This document shows positions 17,789 through 27,155 of a DNA stretch of 64,000 nt, piece by piece. This DNA comes from JADHLK01 sp038131695. GTDB lineage: Bacteria > Pseudomonadota > Alphaproteobacteria > Puniceispirillales > Puniceispirillaceae. Both the position numbers and the translations under genes were made by a program. Position 1 is the first letter of the stretch. Every line of letters begins with the position of its first letter. Under the pieces are notes generated by a model. It had not been told where the DNA came from. It saw only the letters and a program-made list of their open reading frames with translations, and searched no databases. The stretch lies in contig JAYPQA010000013.1 of NCBI GenBank assembly GCA_038131695.1, positions 4,938-68,937 of the forward strand, read 5' to 3'.

Positions 17789-19792
17789 ATGGCAGGCAAA
17801 AGACAAGACAGCATCCCCAGCGCGCCGGTTGGCCCAGACAGGCCGGATCACCCAGATCACGCGGATCACCTTCTGATCACCTTGATGGCCCGGATCGCCG
17901 GATGGTAAAAATCGGCAAAAGCCAGCTGCCGCCCGCCCGGATTTTGAGCGCGGCCTGGCGGTGCTGAAAGCGGAGATTGCCCATTTGCCGGCCTGCCCCG
18001 GCGTCTATCGGATGTTTAATGAGGCGGAGGAGCCGCTCTATGTCGGCAAGGCCCGCCATCTGGCCCGCCGGGTGGCCAGCTATACCCAGCCCACGCGGCT
18101 GACCAACCGGCTGCTGCGGATGGTGGCAGAGACAGTGCGGCTGGAAATTACCCTGACCAGATCTGAAGCCGAGGCCCTGCTGCTGGAAGCCAATCTGATC
18201 AAGAAATTGCGCCCGCGCTATAATATCCTGCTGAAAGATGACAAGAGCTTTGCCCATATCATGCTGAGTTCTGATCACCCATTCCCGCAGCTGGCCAAGC
18301 ATCGCGGCAGCCAGCGGCGCAAGGCAGAATATTTTGGCCCCTTTGCCTTTACCGGGGCGGTGAACCGCACCGTTGCCGCCTCAGCCGGGCCTTTTGCTGC
18401 GGAACTGCTCGGATGCGGTCTTTCCGCTCGCGCCCCTGCCTGCAATATCAGATTAAGCGCTGCACAGCCCCCTGTGTTGGGCGGGTTTCACAAACAGACT
18501 ATGCAGAGCAGGTGGCCGCCGCCCGGCAATTCCTGTCCGGCCAGTCAGACAAGGTGCAGCGGCTCTATGCAGCAGAGATGCACGCCGCCTCCGAGCAGCT
18601 GGATTTTGAGACAGCCGCGCTCTGGCGCAACCGGATTCGGGCCCTGACCGCCATTCAGGCCAATCAGGATATTAATCTCGAAGGGATTATGGATGCCGAT
18701 ATTCTGGCCCTTTCGCGTCAGGGCGGGCAGAGTTGCATACAGGTATTTTTCGTGCGTGGCGGCAGCAATTACGGCAATACAGCCTTTTTCCCGCGCGCCG
18801 ATGCCAGCGCCGCTGATCAGGATATTATGGCCGCCTTTATCACCCAATTCTATCAGGACCGCACCCCGGCCCGCCTGTTGCTGGTCAGCCATCTGCCAGA
18901 AGAAGCCGGATTGATAACCGAGGCCCTGTCCGGAACAGCTGGCCGCAAGATAAGCCTGTCTAGCCCGAGGCGTGGCGGGCGGCGGCAGCTGCTGGAAATG
19001 GCCCGCCGCAACGCGGCTGAGGCGCTGGCCCGCAAGCTCTCAGACAAGGCCAGCCAGGCCCGCCTGCTGGAAGCGCTGGCCGAGGCGCTGGGGCTGGAGA
19101 GCGTGCCGGAGCGGGTGGAAATCTATGATAATTCCCATATTCAAGGGGCGCATCCGGTGGGGGCGCTGGTCGCGGCCGGGCCAGAGGGTTTTATCAAATC
19201 GGCCTATCGCAAATTCAATATCCGCCAACAGGGGGAGAAAGCCGCAGCCGGCAATGATGATTTTGCCATGATGCGCCAGATGATCTGGCGGCGGTTTGAA
19301 AAGGCCCTGCGCGCCGACCCGGATCGCCAGACAGATGGCTGGCCTGATCTGTTGCTGATTGATGGCGGGGCCGGCCAGCTGGGCGCGGTTCTCGAAGTGC
19401 TGGATGAGCTGGGGCTGGAGGATATCCAGACGGTGGCCATTTCCAAGGGGCCGGATCGCAATGCCGGGCGCGAGCAATTCCATATAAAGGGGCGTGAGAG
19501 CTTTACCCTGCCGCCTGATTCAGCAGCCATGCATTTTTTACAAAGGCTGCGCGATGAGGCGCACCGGTTTGTCATCGGGGCGCACCGGGCCCGGCGCACA
19601 AAAACCCAGCTTTCCAGCCCTCTGGACGGCGTGCCGGGCATCGGGGCAAAGCGCAAGAAAGCCTTGCTGGCGCATTTTGGGTCTGCCCGGTCAGTGGCGC
19701 GGGCGGGCTTGCGTGATCTGGCAGCGGTGGATGGCATTTCTGAGGCGATGGCCTGCCAGATTTATGACTGGTTCCATGACCGGAAAAGCTAA
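17789..19792 (+). CDS. uvrC: Excinuclease ABC subunit C, with several frameshifts
   Basis: Nuclease subunit of nucleotide excision repair that makes both incisions around a UvrAB-marked lesion. The N-terminal GIY-YIG domain has LPACPGVYRMFNEAEEPLYVGKA. The sequence leaves frame near 18380 and re-enters at about 18424; correcting both recovers LRNCSDAVF-RSRPCLQYQIKRCTAPC. A UVR motif, the RNase H-like domain (EIYDNSHIQGAHPVGA, LLIDGGAGQL) and C-terminal helix-hairpin-helix (GVPGIGAKRKKALLAHFGS) follow. A GTG at 17961 would start inside the first conserved helix, so I prefer ATG 17789 with one more shift near 17880. That N-terminal stretch includes a 9-bp repeat (17845-17871) coding a DHP/DHA-type run. 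Confidence 0.88.
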
Positions 19793-19893
19793 TCAGATGC
19801 AAAGGCTGGACGCCTGTTCCCAGCCGGGCTAGAAGAAAGGGGACAGGTGCAACAGCCTGGCAGTGCGAAAGGACATATCCCGAAGGACTCTCC

Positions 19894-20460
19894 ATGCGAC
19901 GCTCGCTGCCCAATATCATCACTGTCAGCCGGGTTGCCGCCGCACCGGTGGTGGCCTTTCTGGTCTGGCAAGAACCTGAGCCGGCCTTGCGCTGGTGGGG
20001 TCTGGGGCTTTTTGCGCTGGCTGCGGTGACCGATTTTCTGGATGGCTGGATAGCGCGCCGCTGGCAAGTCGTCTCCCCCTTTGGCCGGATGCTGGATCCG
20101 ATAGCGGACAAGCTCTTGATCGTGGCGGTGATCCTCGCCCTCGCCGCCCAGCAGCCGTCTGGCTGGCTGTTTATGCTGCCCTCGCTGGTTATTCTGTTCC
20201 GCGAATTTCTGGTGGCGGGCTTGCGCGAATTTCTGGCCGGGGCAGAGATCGTGCTGGCCGTGACCTTGATGGCCAAATGGAAGACCGCCCTGCAGATGGT
20301 CGCCCTCGGCATTTTGATCATTGCCCCGATTCTGGATCAAATGGGGCCGGATCAAGAGGGATGGTTGCAAACAGGCGGGCTGCTGCTTTACTGGGTCTCA
20401 GCGGTGATGACAGCCTGGACCGGCATTTCCTATTTTCACGCCGCGCGCAAATATCTGTGA
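19894..20460 (+). CDS. pgsA: CDP-diacylglycerol-glycerol-3-phosphate 3-phosphatidyltransferase
   Basis: A 188-residue integral membrane enzyme for the committed step of phosphatidylglycerol synthesis. It carries the CDP-alcohol phosphatidyltransferase signature DFLDGWIARRW with SPFGRMLDPIADK (residues about 48-74) and several hydrophobic helices. The N-terminus LPNIITVSRVAAAPV is typical. It lies 101 bp after uvrC, a conserved uvrC-pgsA pairing in proteobacteria. A 15-bp tandem repeat follows its stop. Confidence 0.95.
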   Translation: MRRSLPNIITVSRVAAAPVVAFLVWQEPEPALRWWGLGLFALAAVTDFLDGWIARRWQVVSPFGRMLDPIADKLLIVAVILALAAQQPSGWLFMLPSLVILFREFLVAGLREFLAGAEIVLAVTLMAKWKTALQMVALGILIIAPILDQMGPDQEGWLQTGGLLLYWVSAVMTAWTGISYFHAARKYL

Positions 20461-20482
20461 CCCGCCTGACATTCTGGCCAGA

Positions 20483-20527
20483 CTTAATGTGGCCGGGCTT
20501 AATGTGGCCGGGCTTAATGTGACCGGT
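20483..20527. repeat. 15-bp tandem repeat, three copies
   Basis: CTTAATGTGGCCGGG at 20483-20497 and 20498-20512, with a third slightly altered copy at 20513-20527. It fills the short gap between convergent pgsA and ilvE, so it could act in 3' ends of both messages. Function unknown. Confidence 0.85.
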
Positions 20528-20547
20528 CGGGCTAAACAGGCCTGTGC

Positions 20548-21444
20548 CTAGCTGGCCTTGCGGGCTGCACCAGTGGTCACCAGATCGGTATAAGCATCGA
20601 TCAGCATTTTATTGACCTCAGCCGGCTTGAACTCATACTCGCCAATTTTGGAAACCGGGGTAATCTCAGCTGCCGTGCCGGTCAAAAAACATTCGCGCGC
20701 CTCTGCCATCTCCTCTGGCAGGATGTGCCGCTCCACCACTTCCAGCCCGTTTTGCTGGGCCAGGTCAATCACCGTCTGGCGGGTCAGCCCGTTCAGGAAG
20801 CAATCTGCCTTTGGCGTATGCAGCCGGCCATCAGACATGACAAAAAAGACATTCGCCCCGGTCGCCTCAGCCACATAGCCGCGATAATCCAGCATCATCG
20901 CATCCTGAAAGCCCTTGCGCTCTGCCTCATGCTTGGACAGGGTGCAGATCATGTATAGACCGGCCGCCTTGGCGTGCACCGGGGCGGATTCCGGATTGGG
21001 CCGCCGCCAGCTGGCAACATCCAGCGTAATCCCGCGCATTTTGGTTTCCGGGTCAAAATAGCTGGGCCAGTTCCAGGCCGCCACGGCAATATGGGTGGTG
21101 GTCTCCTGGGCTGAAATGGCCATCATCTCAGAGCCGCGCCAGGCAAAGGGCCGCAGATAGCCATCAACGATATTATTGGCTTTCAGCACCTCATATTTGA
21201 TACCTTCCAGCTCCGCATCGGAAATGGGCAGGTCAAAATCCAGATAATTGGCCGATTGCCGCAGCCGGGCATTGTGATCAGCTGACCGGAAAATCTGGCC
21301 ATTATAGGCGCGCTCCCCCTCAAAAACCGAGCTGGCATAATGCAGGCCATGGCACAATATATGGCCGCGTGCCTCACGCCAGGGCAGCATCTGCCCATCC
21401 ATCCAGATAAAACCATCACGATCATCAAAGGGTAGCAGGGCCAT
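20548..21444 (-). CDS. ilvE: Branched-chain amino acid aminotransferase
   Basis: A 298-residue class IV PLP aminotransferase for the last step of valine, leucine and isoleucine synthesis. Hallmarks: FIWMDGQMLPW, HGLHYASSVFEGERAY, KAAGLYM with the PLP lysine (near residue 157), and the C-terminal EATGANVFFV and LTGTAAEITPV. A longer frame begins at a TTG (21465), but ATG 21444 has AGAAAGGATT upstream and gives the usual N-terminus. It is divergent from the marR gene. Confidence 0.94.
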   Translation of the reverse strand: MALLPFDDRDGFIWMDGQMLPWREARGHILCHGLHYASSVFEGERAYNGQIFRSADHNARLRQSANYLDFDLPISDAELEGIKYEVLKANNIVDGYLRPFAWRGSEMMAISAQETTTHIAVAAWNWPSYFDPETKMRGITLDVASWRRPNPESAPVHAKAAGLYMICTLSKHEAERKGFQDAMMLDYRGYVAEATGANVFFVMSDGRLHTPKADCFLNGLTRQTVIDLAQQNGLEVVERHILPEEMAEARECFLTGTAAEITPVSKIGEYEFKPAEVNKMLIDAYTDLVTTGAARKAS

Positions 21445-21611
21445 TTTCGACCAATCCTTTCTCAAATCAACGGACAGCCTGCCTCGGCAAGGTCAGGCTA
21501 TCGCCGTTGCGGCAAAAGAATAATGCGCAGTCAGACCGGCTGGTAACAGAATATGTCGCAAACCTGTCTTAGAACTTTATTTTGCTAGCAGGATCACGCA
21601 TATTGGTCAAC

Positions 21612-22112
21612 ATGGCTGACATAAAAGCGGCACAAAAGGGATTGTTCCTGCGCAAGTCTGAATTGCGGCGCGGTATTGAGCTGTTATTTTTTGCCTATCG
21701 TGATTTCACCGCTGAGGCGGACCGGGCGCTGGCTGGCTATGGGCTGGGCCGGGCGCATCACCGGGTGATTTACTTTGTTGCCCGCCAGCCCGATATTACA
21801 GTCAGCGAGTTGCTGGCCATTTTGGGGATCACCAAGCAGAGCCTTGCCCGCGTACTCTCGCATCTTGTGGCAGAGGGGTTCGTTGAACAGCGCGCCGGCA
21901 CCCATGACCGGCGCCAGCGGCTATTGCGCCTGACCCCGCAAGGGGCCGGGCTGGAGGCGATGCTGACAGACCTGCAATGCAAGCGTTTTGCTGAAGCCTA
22001 TAAGGCTGGCGGGGCCGAATCCGTTGCCGGTTTTACGCAAATCCTGCGCGGGCTGCTGGATGAGCCGACGCGCGCCCAGCTGCTGAAGCTCTCGCCGGAT
22101 CATGGGGACTAA
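21612..22112 (+). CDS. MarR family transcriptional regulator
   Basis: A 166-residue winged-helix regulator. The DNA-binding part reads DITVSELLAILGITKQSLARVLSHLVAEGFVEQ, then the wing THDRRQRLLRLTPQGAGLEAM. The N- and C-terminal helices would form the dimer interface. It lies 62 bp upstream of a response regulator and histidine kinase on the same strand and is divergent from ilvE. This marR-RR-HK neighbourhood next to ilvE also occurs in other alphaproteobacteria to my knowledge, suggesting a shared role, but the signal is unknown. Confidence 0.88.
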   Translation: MADIKAAQKGLFLRKSELRRGIELLFFAYRDFTAEADRALAGYGLGRAHHRVIYFVARQPDITVSELLAILGITKQSLARVLSHLVAEGFVEQRAGTHDRRQRLLRLTPQGAGLEAMLTDLQCKRFAEAYKAGGAESVAGFTQILRGLLDEPTRAQLLKLSPDHGD

Positions 22113-22174
22113 CCCGCGCGGGGCTGGCCGGAAAACCGGTCCGGCAGACAGCTCTGCCTTGAGAAGGAGCAAAA

Positions 22175-22876
22175 ATGCAGGCGCATATTCTGGTCATAGA
22201 TGATGACGAAAGACTGCGCGAATTGCTGCACCGTTTTTTGGAAGAAAGCGGCTTTCGGGTGACCGGCGCCGCCAATGCTGAGGAGGCGCGCGCCTTCATG
22301 GCGGGCACCCATTTTGACTTGTTGGTCATTGATGTGATGATGCCGGGCGAGAGCGGGGTGGAATTTCTGGCCCATCTGCGCCAGACCAACCCGGTGCCGG
22401 CCCTGTTTCTGACCGCCATGTCTGAGACCGAGGATCGAATTGACGGCCTGCACGCCGGTGCAGATGACTATATTGCCAAGCCGTTCGAGCCAAGAGAGCT
22501 GGTCTTGCGTATCTCGCGCATATTGGAGCGCAGCAATTCCGCCGATCACAGCCTGCCGGGCTGCCGCTTTGGCCCGTTCCTGTATGACCCGGACAGCGCC
22601 ATGCTGACCATGGAGGGGCGGCGGCTGCATCTGACCACCGCTGAGCTGGATTTGCTGGATTGTTTTGCCCGCCAGCCGGATCAGGTGCTCTCGCGCGGGC
22701 AGATTTCACAAGTGCTGGGCGCGCGCATGAAAGGCCGCTCGATTGATGTGGCTATCGGCAGGCTGCGCAGCAAGCTGGAACAGGACCCGCGCTATCCGGT
22801 CTATTTACAGACTGTGCGCGGCAAGGGCTGGCTGCTCCGCACGGACAACCCGGCCGGAACACAAGGGAGCAGCTAG
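22175..22876 (+). CDS. OmpR-family response regulator
   Basis: A 233-residue two-component regulator. The receiver domain has the acidic pocket VIDDDERL, the phospho-acceptor aspartate at residue 53 (LLVIDVMMPG), T80 and the conserved lysine K102 (IAKPFEP). The C-terminal winged-helix domain includes LTTAELDLLDCFARQPDQVLSRGQ and RSIDVAIGRLRSKLE. A good AAGGAG precedes ATG 22175. Its TAG is followed directly by the ATG of the kinase gene, so the pair is co-translated. Confidence 0.95.
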   Translation: MQAHILVIDDDERLRELLHRFLEESGFRVTGAANAEEARAFMAGTHFDLLVIDVMMPGESGVEFLAHLRQTNPVPALFLTAMSETEDRIDGLHAGADDYIAKPFEPRELVLRISRILERSNSADHSLPGCRFGPFLYDPDSAMLTMEGRRLHLTTAELDLLDCFARQPDQVLSRGQISQVLGARMKGRSIDVAIGRLRSKLEQDPRYPVYLQTVRGKGWLLRTDNPAGTQGSS

Positions 22877-24192
22877 ATGCAGCTGCGGGACTATTTGCCA
22901 AAATCGCTGTTCAGCCGGATGCTGGCGATCATTCTGATTCCGATGATTCTGGTTCAGCTGGTCACCGTTTTCATTTTCTATGAAAGGCACTGGGATTCGG
23001 TTACCCGCCAGATGGCGCACGCGCTGGCCGGAGAGATCGCGCTGCTGGCTGATCGGGCCGGCAACCAGATGCAGGCCGAGGATTTGCCCGCCCTGCAAAA
23101 AAGCAGCGGCAATTATTTCGGCTTTGGGCTGGCTTTTGAAGAGGGCGCGATCCTTGCCAGCACCCCCCCTGTCCCGGCCAATTATGCCGAACAGGCCTTT
23201 TTTGAAGCGCTGGACAGCCGCCTTGTCTGGCCCTGGCAGGCAGATTTGCGCGGTGATGCCGACCTTATCTCAATAGATATCCAGACAGCCAATGGCGTGC
23301 TGCGGATTTTTGTCGGGCGCAAGCGCATTTTCAGCTCAACCAGCTGGAGCTTTCTTGGCTGGACGATAGGCAGCTCGCTGCTGCTCTTTTGCATTGCGCT
23401 GTTATTTATGCGCCGCCAGGTGCGGCCTATCCGGCGGCTGGCAGATGCAGCCCGCCAGCTGGGGCTGGGCCGGGAGCGGGTGGATTACCAGCTGGAAGGG
23501 GCAAAAGAGGTGCGGCTGGCTGGCCGGGCCTTTCGGGCCATGCAGCATCGTATCCGCCGCCATGTGAATGAACGCACCACCATGCTGGCCGGGGTCAGCC
23601 ATGATCTGCGCACCCCCCTGACCCGCATGAAGCTGCAAACAGCGATGCTTCCTGCCTCGCCGGAAATCAGCGCCCTGGAAGAAGATATTCTGGAGATGGA
23701 GCGGATGGTTGATGGCTATCTGGTTTTGCAGGAGAGGCTGGGGAAAAAAGCGGTCACCACCGATATATCTGCCCCAAGGCTGGCGGACAGAAAGTGTGCG
23801 CCGCTTTGTGGCAGAGGATGCCGCCCGGCTGGAGCTGATTCTCTCGACTGAGGAGATTCCCGCCTTTGAGATGCGCGTCCAATCCATGCGCCGCGCTCTG
23901 GACAATATCCTGGCCAACGCGCTGCGCTATGCCGGACGGGCTGAAATCCGCCTGCGCCTTGGCGATGATGAGGTTCAGATAAGCGTGGATGATGACGGCC
24001 CGGGCATCCGCCAGACTCCAGCGACGGGAAGCGATCTGCCCATTCAAGAGGGCTGAGGTCACGCAATCAAAAACCGGCACTGGTTCTACTCCGTCCATTG
24101 CCAATGATATTATCCTTAGCCATGGCGGCGATCTGTATCTGGAAGACTCGCCGCTGGGCGGGCTGCGGGTGCGTTTGCGACTGCCTATCTAG
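22877..24192 (+). CDS. Sensor histidine kinase, with two frameshifts
   Basis: Membrane kinase partner of the preceding regulator. Two membrane helices (residues about 16-33 and 158-175) bracket a periplasmic sensor of roughly 120 residues. Then come HAMP and the H-box VSHDLRTPLTRMK with the phospho-histidine. The frame breaks near 23790 and again near 24015. Joining frames recovers the N-box (LDNILANALRYAGRAEI), the G1 box DDDGPGI and a C-terminal G2 region (SIANDIILSHGGDLYLEDSPLGGLRV). The usual GLGL just before SIA reads GSTP here, which is odd even after frame repair. Error-rich sequence is likelier than a dead kinase, but both are possible. Confidence 0.82.
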
Positions 24193-24214
24193 GCTGGCTG
24201 CCCTCTTCTGTTTG

Positions 24215-24552
24215 TTAATGCAGCTTGCCACCATCCGGCACCGGCCTCTTGCAGCCAGCCAGCACAATGCAGCCCCGTCGGCATCTGATACACCCAGCGT
24301 CAAAACCTCTGAGATAAAGGGCCCGATCTGGCGCGGCGGAAAATTAACCACCGCCAGTATCTGCCTGCCGATCAGATCCTCCGGCTGATAGAGATCGGTA
24401 ATCTGGGCAGAGCTTGCCGACCCCAGCCTGGGGCCGAAATCACCTCCAGCTTCCAGGCCGGCTTTCGCGGGCTTCGGGAAATCCGCCACTTTGGTAATGG
24501 TGCCCGCCCGGATATCCAGCGTCAGAAAATCCTCAATAGTCGCTTGTGTCAT
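24215..24552 (-). CDS. csaA: CsaA-like tRNA-binding protein, frameshifted
   Basis: A 112-residue tRNA/protein-binding OB-fold protein (EMAP-II type). It starts MTQATIEDFLTLDIRAGTI and has the core SSAQITDLYQPEDLIGRQ and VVNFPPRQIGPFISEVLTLG. Two compensating local shifts near 24440-24475 disturb the expected WKLEVDFGP segment. A further shift near 24260 moves the correct ending (RPVPDGGKLH, stop at 24215) out of frame. After correction the length equals the family norm. It overlaps the end of the upstream TetR-like gene by 20 bp. Confidence 0.8.
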
Positions 24553-25166
24553 CGGCCTCCCCCCTCGGCGCTTCTGATCCCAATATCCGCAAGGATATCG
24601 CCCAGTCGCGCGCCTCACCCAGGCTCTTATCCAGCTTTTTCAGCGTGCGTTCCAGCGACGGGCTGTCATCTTTCTGCCAGACCGGGCGCACCCGCAAACA
24701 CACCCCGACCAGCCCCTTGACACGCAGGCGGCGGCGCAGCTCGCCAAACCTGTCACGGCCCGCCCGGTCACCGCACAAGGCCAACAGGGCATCCAGCGTC
24801 CATAAACTGCGGTCAAGGCTGGCGCGGCGCCGCAGGATCGCAAGCTGGTTCTGCACCGTCAAACTGTATTCCGGGTGCGGCCAGAAATTCAAACCGCTGC
24901 ATCAGCCCTTCCAGCAATTTTTCCTGAATACTGGCCTCAGCATCCTCTGCCAAATCCCCGGCCAGAGCGGCCAGCCATGCGGCTTCCATCTGGCGCAGCT
25001 GGCTGAGGATAAGCGAGAGCTTGCTGCCTGCCTGCCAGGTCGCCTCAGCTGGCAGACCGGCACTCACCGCAGCCTCATCCACAGACACTCTTGCCCAGCC
25101 CTGCTCGCCCAGCTGCGCCCAGAGCGCCTCACAGAGCCTGTCGAAATCTGTTTTGTCTGCCTGCAT
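24533..25166 (-). CDS. TetR-like regulator, frameshifted in the middle
   Basis: About 210 residues. The N-terminal part (DRLCEALWAQLGEQGWARVSVDEAA) resembles a TetR helix-turn-helix start. The C-terminal half (DALLALCGDRAGRD, VCLRVRPVWQKDDSPSLERTLKKLDKSL) resembles the C-terminal ligand-binding region of alphaproteobacterial proteins annotated TetR or COQ9-like. A one-base shift near 24886 separates the halves (RFEFL / PHPEYSLTVQNQ). ATG 25166 has GGGCAGGAA upstream. The neighbourhood ybjN-proC-TetR-csaA supports the assignment. The target is unknown. Confidence 0.65.
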
Positions 25167-25250
25167 TTCCTGCCCTTTTGCTGACCTGCTGCCCACCTCT
25201 TTGGCAGGCAAAAAGGCCCCGGGCAAGCCAGTTTTGTTTTTGCTCCACCA

Positions 25251-26053
25251 GCTGCCCAGCGCGCGGCCGCGATCGCGTGCTGCCTGCATCGCCCGCTCCA
25301 TCAGCTGATCCAGCCCGTCTGGCCCCATCAGCACGCTGAGCGCTGCGGCTGTCGTGCCGCCTTTGAGGTGACATTCTCGCGCAGCACAGAAGCCGGCTCC
25401 CCTGCCTCATCCAGCAGGGCGGCGGCTCCGATAACCGTCTGCCGGGCCAGCTGGCCGGCCAGCCCAGCCTCCAGCCCCAGCGCCTCACCCGCTTGCTGCA
25501 TCACCTCAGCCAGCAAAAAAACATAAGCCGGGCCGGAACCGGACAGGGCGGTGACTGCATCCATCAGGCTCTCATCCTCCAGCTGCACCACAGCGCCGAT
25601 AGCCCCCAGCAGCTGTTCTGCCAGCTGCAGCTGTTCAGGGCGGACCGCCGCATTGGCATAAAGCGCGGTAATCCCCTGCCCGACCGTTGCCGGCAGATTC
25701 GGCATGGAGCGGATAATCGCGGCCCCGCCACCAAACAGATCGGCCAGCCCGTCTGATGACAGGCCGGCTGCGATGGACAGAAACGCTGTTTGTGGCCCGG
25801 CCAGCCCGCGCAAACCCGGCGCCACCTCTGCCATGATCTGCGGCTTGACCGCCAGCACGATCATATCTGGGGCGGGCCGCTCATTCGCCTGCCAGTCCGC
25901 ATCACTGGCAAAGACCGGAACGCGCGCATGGCTGGCCACCGGATCAATAATGCTGAATTCTGCCTGCAAGCTGCTATCTGCCAGCCAGCCGGCCAGCATG
26001 GCCCCGCCCATCTTGCCACATCCGGCGAGCAGAATTTGCCGCTTTGCTGTCAT
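25251..26053 (-). CDS. proC: Pyrroline-5-carboxylate reductase, frameshifted near the C-terminus
   Basis: Final enzyme of proline synthesis. The N-terminal Rossmann motif is ILLAGCGKMGGAMLAGWL; IIRSMPNLPATVGQG and AVTALSGSGPAYVFLLAE are classic ProC segments. The frame is lost at 25362-25364: three A (reverse strand) where four restore ENVTSKGGTTAAALSVL. The restored frame continues GPDGLDQLMERAMQAARDRG, the normal end region, but then has no stop before the TetR ATG at 25166. The true end is uncertain; the coordinate given is where family similarity ends. Either another indel hides a stop or the two proteins are fused. Confidence 0.85.
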
Positions 26054-26065
26054 GCAGACTGGCCC

Positions 26066-26583
26066 TTACGCCTCACCTTGCGGCTGCATCATCACCAGCC
26101 TGGTTGCCGGTGGCAGCGGAGAGTCTCCGGCAGCAGCAGCGAAAATGGCCGGGTAGGCCTGTTCGGCCTGACCCAAAAGCACATCAACCACATCTTCCAC
26201 CTGTTCTGCGGCCGCCCCTTCTGCCCCGCGCAGGGCCAGCCGGTAGCGCAGATGCAGATTGGCTGTATCCGTCTCCAGCACAAAATGCCCCAGCCAGAGC
26301 TGCTCATTCAGCTGGCACACCAGCAGGCCATCTCGCGCAGCCGCATCGGGTCGAGGGCGAGATCGAAACCGCAACAAACCAGCAAGGACTGATCCTCGGC
26401 CTGCCAGACAACCGACAAATGATAATGCGCCCAATGGCCCGGCACCTCTGCTATCAGCCGGTCTGCCAGCTGGCGATGCAGATACCAATCCTGGCGGATA
26501 ACAAAACGCGAGACCAATTCAATCGGGTCGTTGGTCAGCGCATCATTTTGCTGGGAATCTTTTTGCCGGGGATCGTTTTGCAT
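26066..26583 (-). CDS. YbjN domain-containing protein, one frameshift
   Basis: About 172 residues of the alphaproteobacterial YbjN (type III secretion chaperone-like fold) family. The N-terminal part has DPIELVSRFVIRQDW and AEVPGHWAHYHLSVVWQAED. After a shift near 26330 the C-terminal part has LNEQLWLGHFVLETD and AEQVEDVVDVLLGQAEQAYPAIF. Start ATG 26583. It precedes proC by 12 bp, the common ybjN-proC pair. Molecular function is not established. Confidence 0.78.
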
Positions 26584-26714
26584 GAAGCGAAGCCTGCCGC
26601 AGGTGAAGGGGTCTTCCTGACCGGCAGAATGGCATTTTTGCTGGCCGGGTTCAACCTGCCAACCACAATATTTTGTGTAAGTCTGGCTCACCACCCACGA
26701 CAGATAGTGGTTGG

Positions 26715-27044
26715 TCAGGCTGAATCGGCCTTTTTCCGCCGAGTCGCGGCTGCTTTCGCCGGGCGGCGTTTTTTTGCTGCTGGTTTGGCTTTTGCAGACG
26801 AACCAGCGGGTTCGCGGGCCGCCAGCTGGGCTTCCAGCATGGCCACACGCGCTGCCAGCGCCTCGATTCGGGCCAGGGCTGCGTCAAAATCCTCACGCAG
26901 AACCATCCCCGCCGCGGCCTGGCCGCGTTCCTGGCGCGCGGTCATCACATTTTGCATCTCACTGCGCAAATCGCCGAAGGCAGACGCTGCCCCATTTGCC
27001 ATCTTTGCCAGATCAGAAAACATATCCGCCTGTCTTCTTCGCAT
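26715..27044 (-). CDS. ubiK: UbiK-type accessory factor (BMFP family)
   Basis: A 109-residue coiled-coil protein related to UbiK/YqiC, which helps the aerobic ubiquinone synthesis complex. MFSDLAKMANGAASAFGDLRSEM is the membrane-associated helix and LREDFDAALARIEALAARVAMLEAQL the coiled coil. A long Ala/Lys/Arg tail (KPAAKKRRPAKAAATRRKK) follows, an alphaproteobacterial extension. A strong AAGGAGA precedes ATG 27044. It is divergent from lgt, with only about 110 bp for both promoters. Confidence 0.85.
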   Translation of the reverse strand: MRRRQADMFSDLAKMANGAASAFGDLRSEMQNVMTARQERGQAAAGMVLREDFDAALARIEALAARVAMLEAQLAAREPAGSSAKAKPAAKKRRPAKAAATRRKKADSA

Positions 27045-27155
27045 TATCCTGTCTCCTTTGCCTGACAAAATAGGCCGTTGCCTGCGGGCTGTCCATGGCA
27101 GGCAAAAGTTTTTTGCGCTATAAGCTAAGGGAGCAAACAGGCAAAGGCGGAGATC

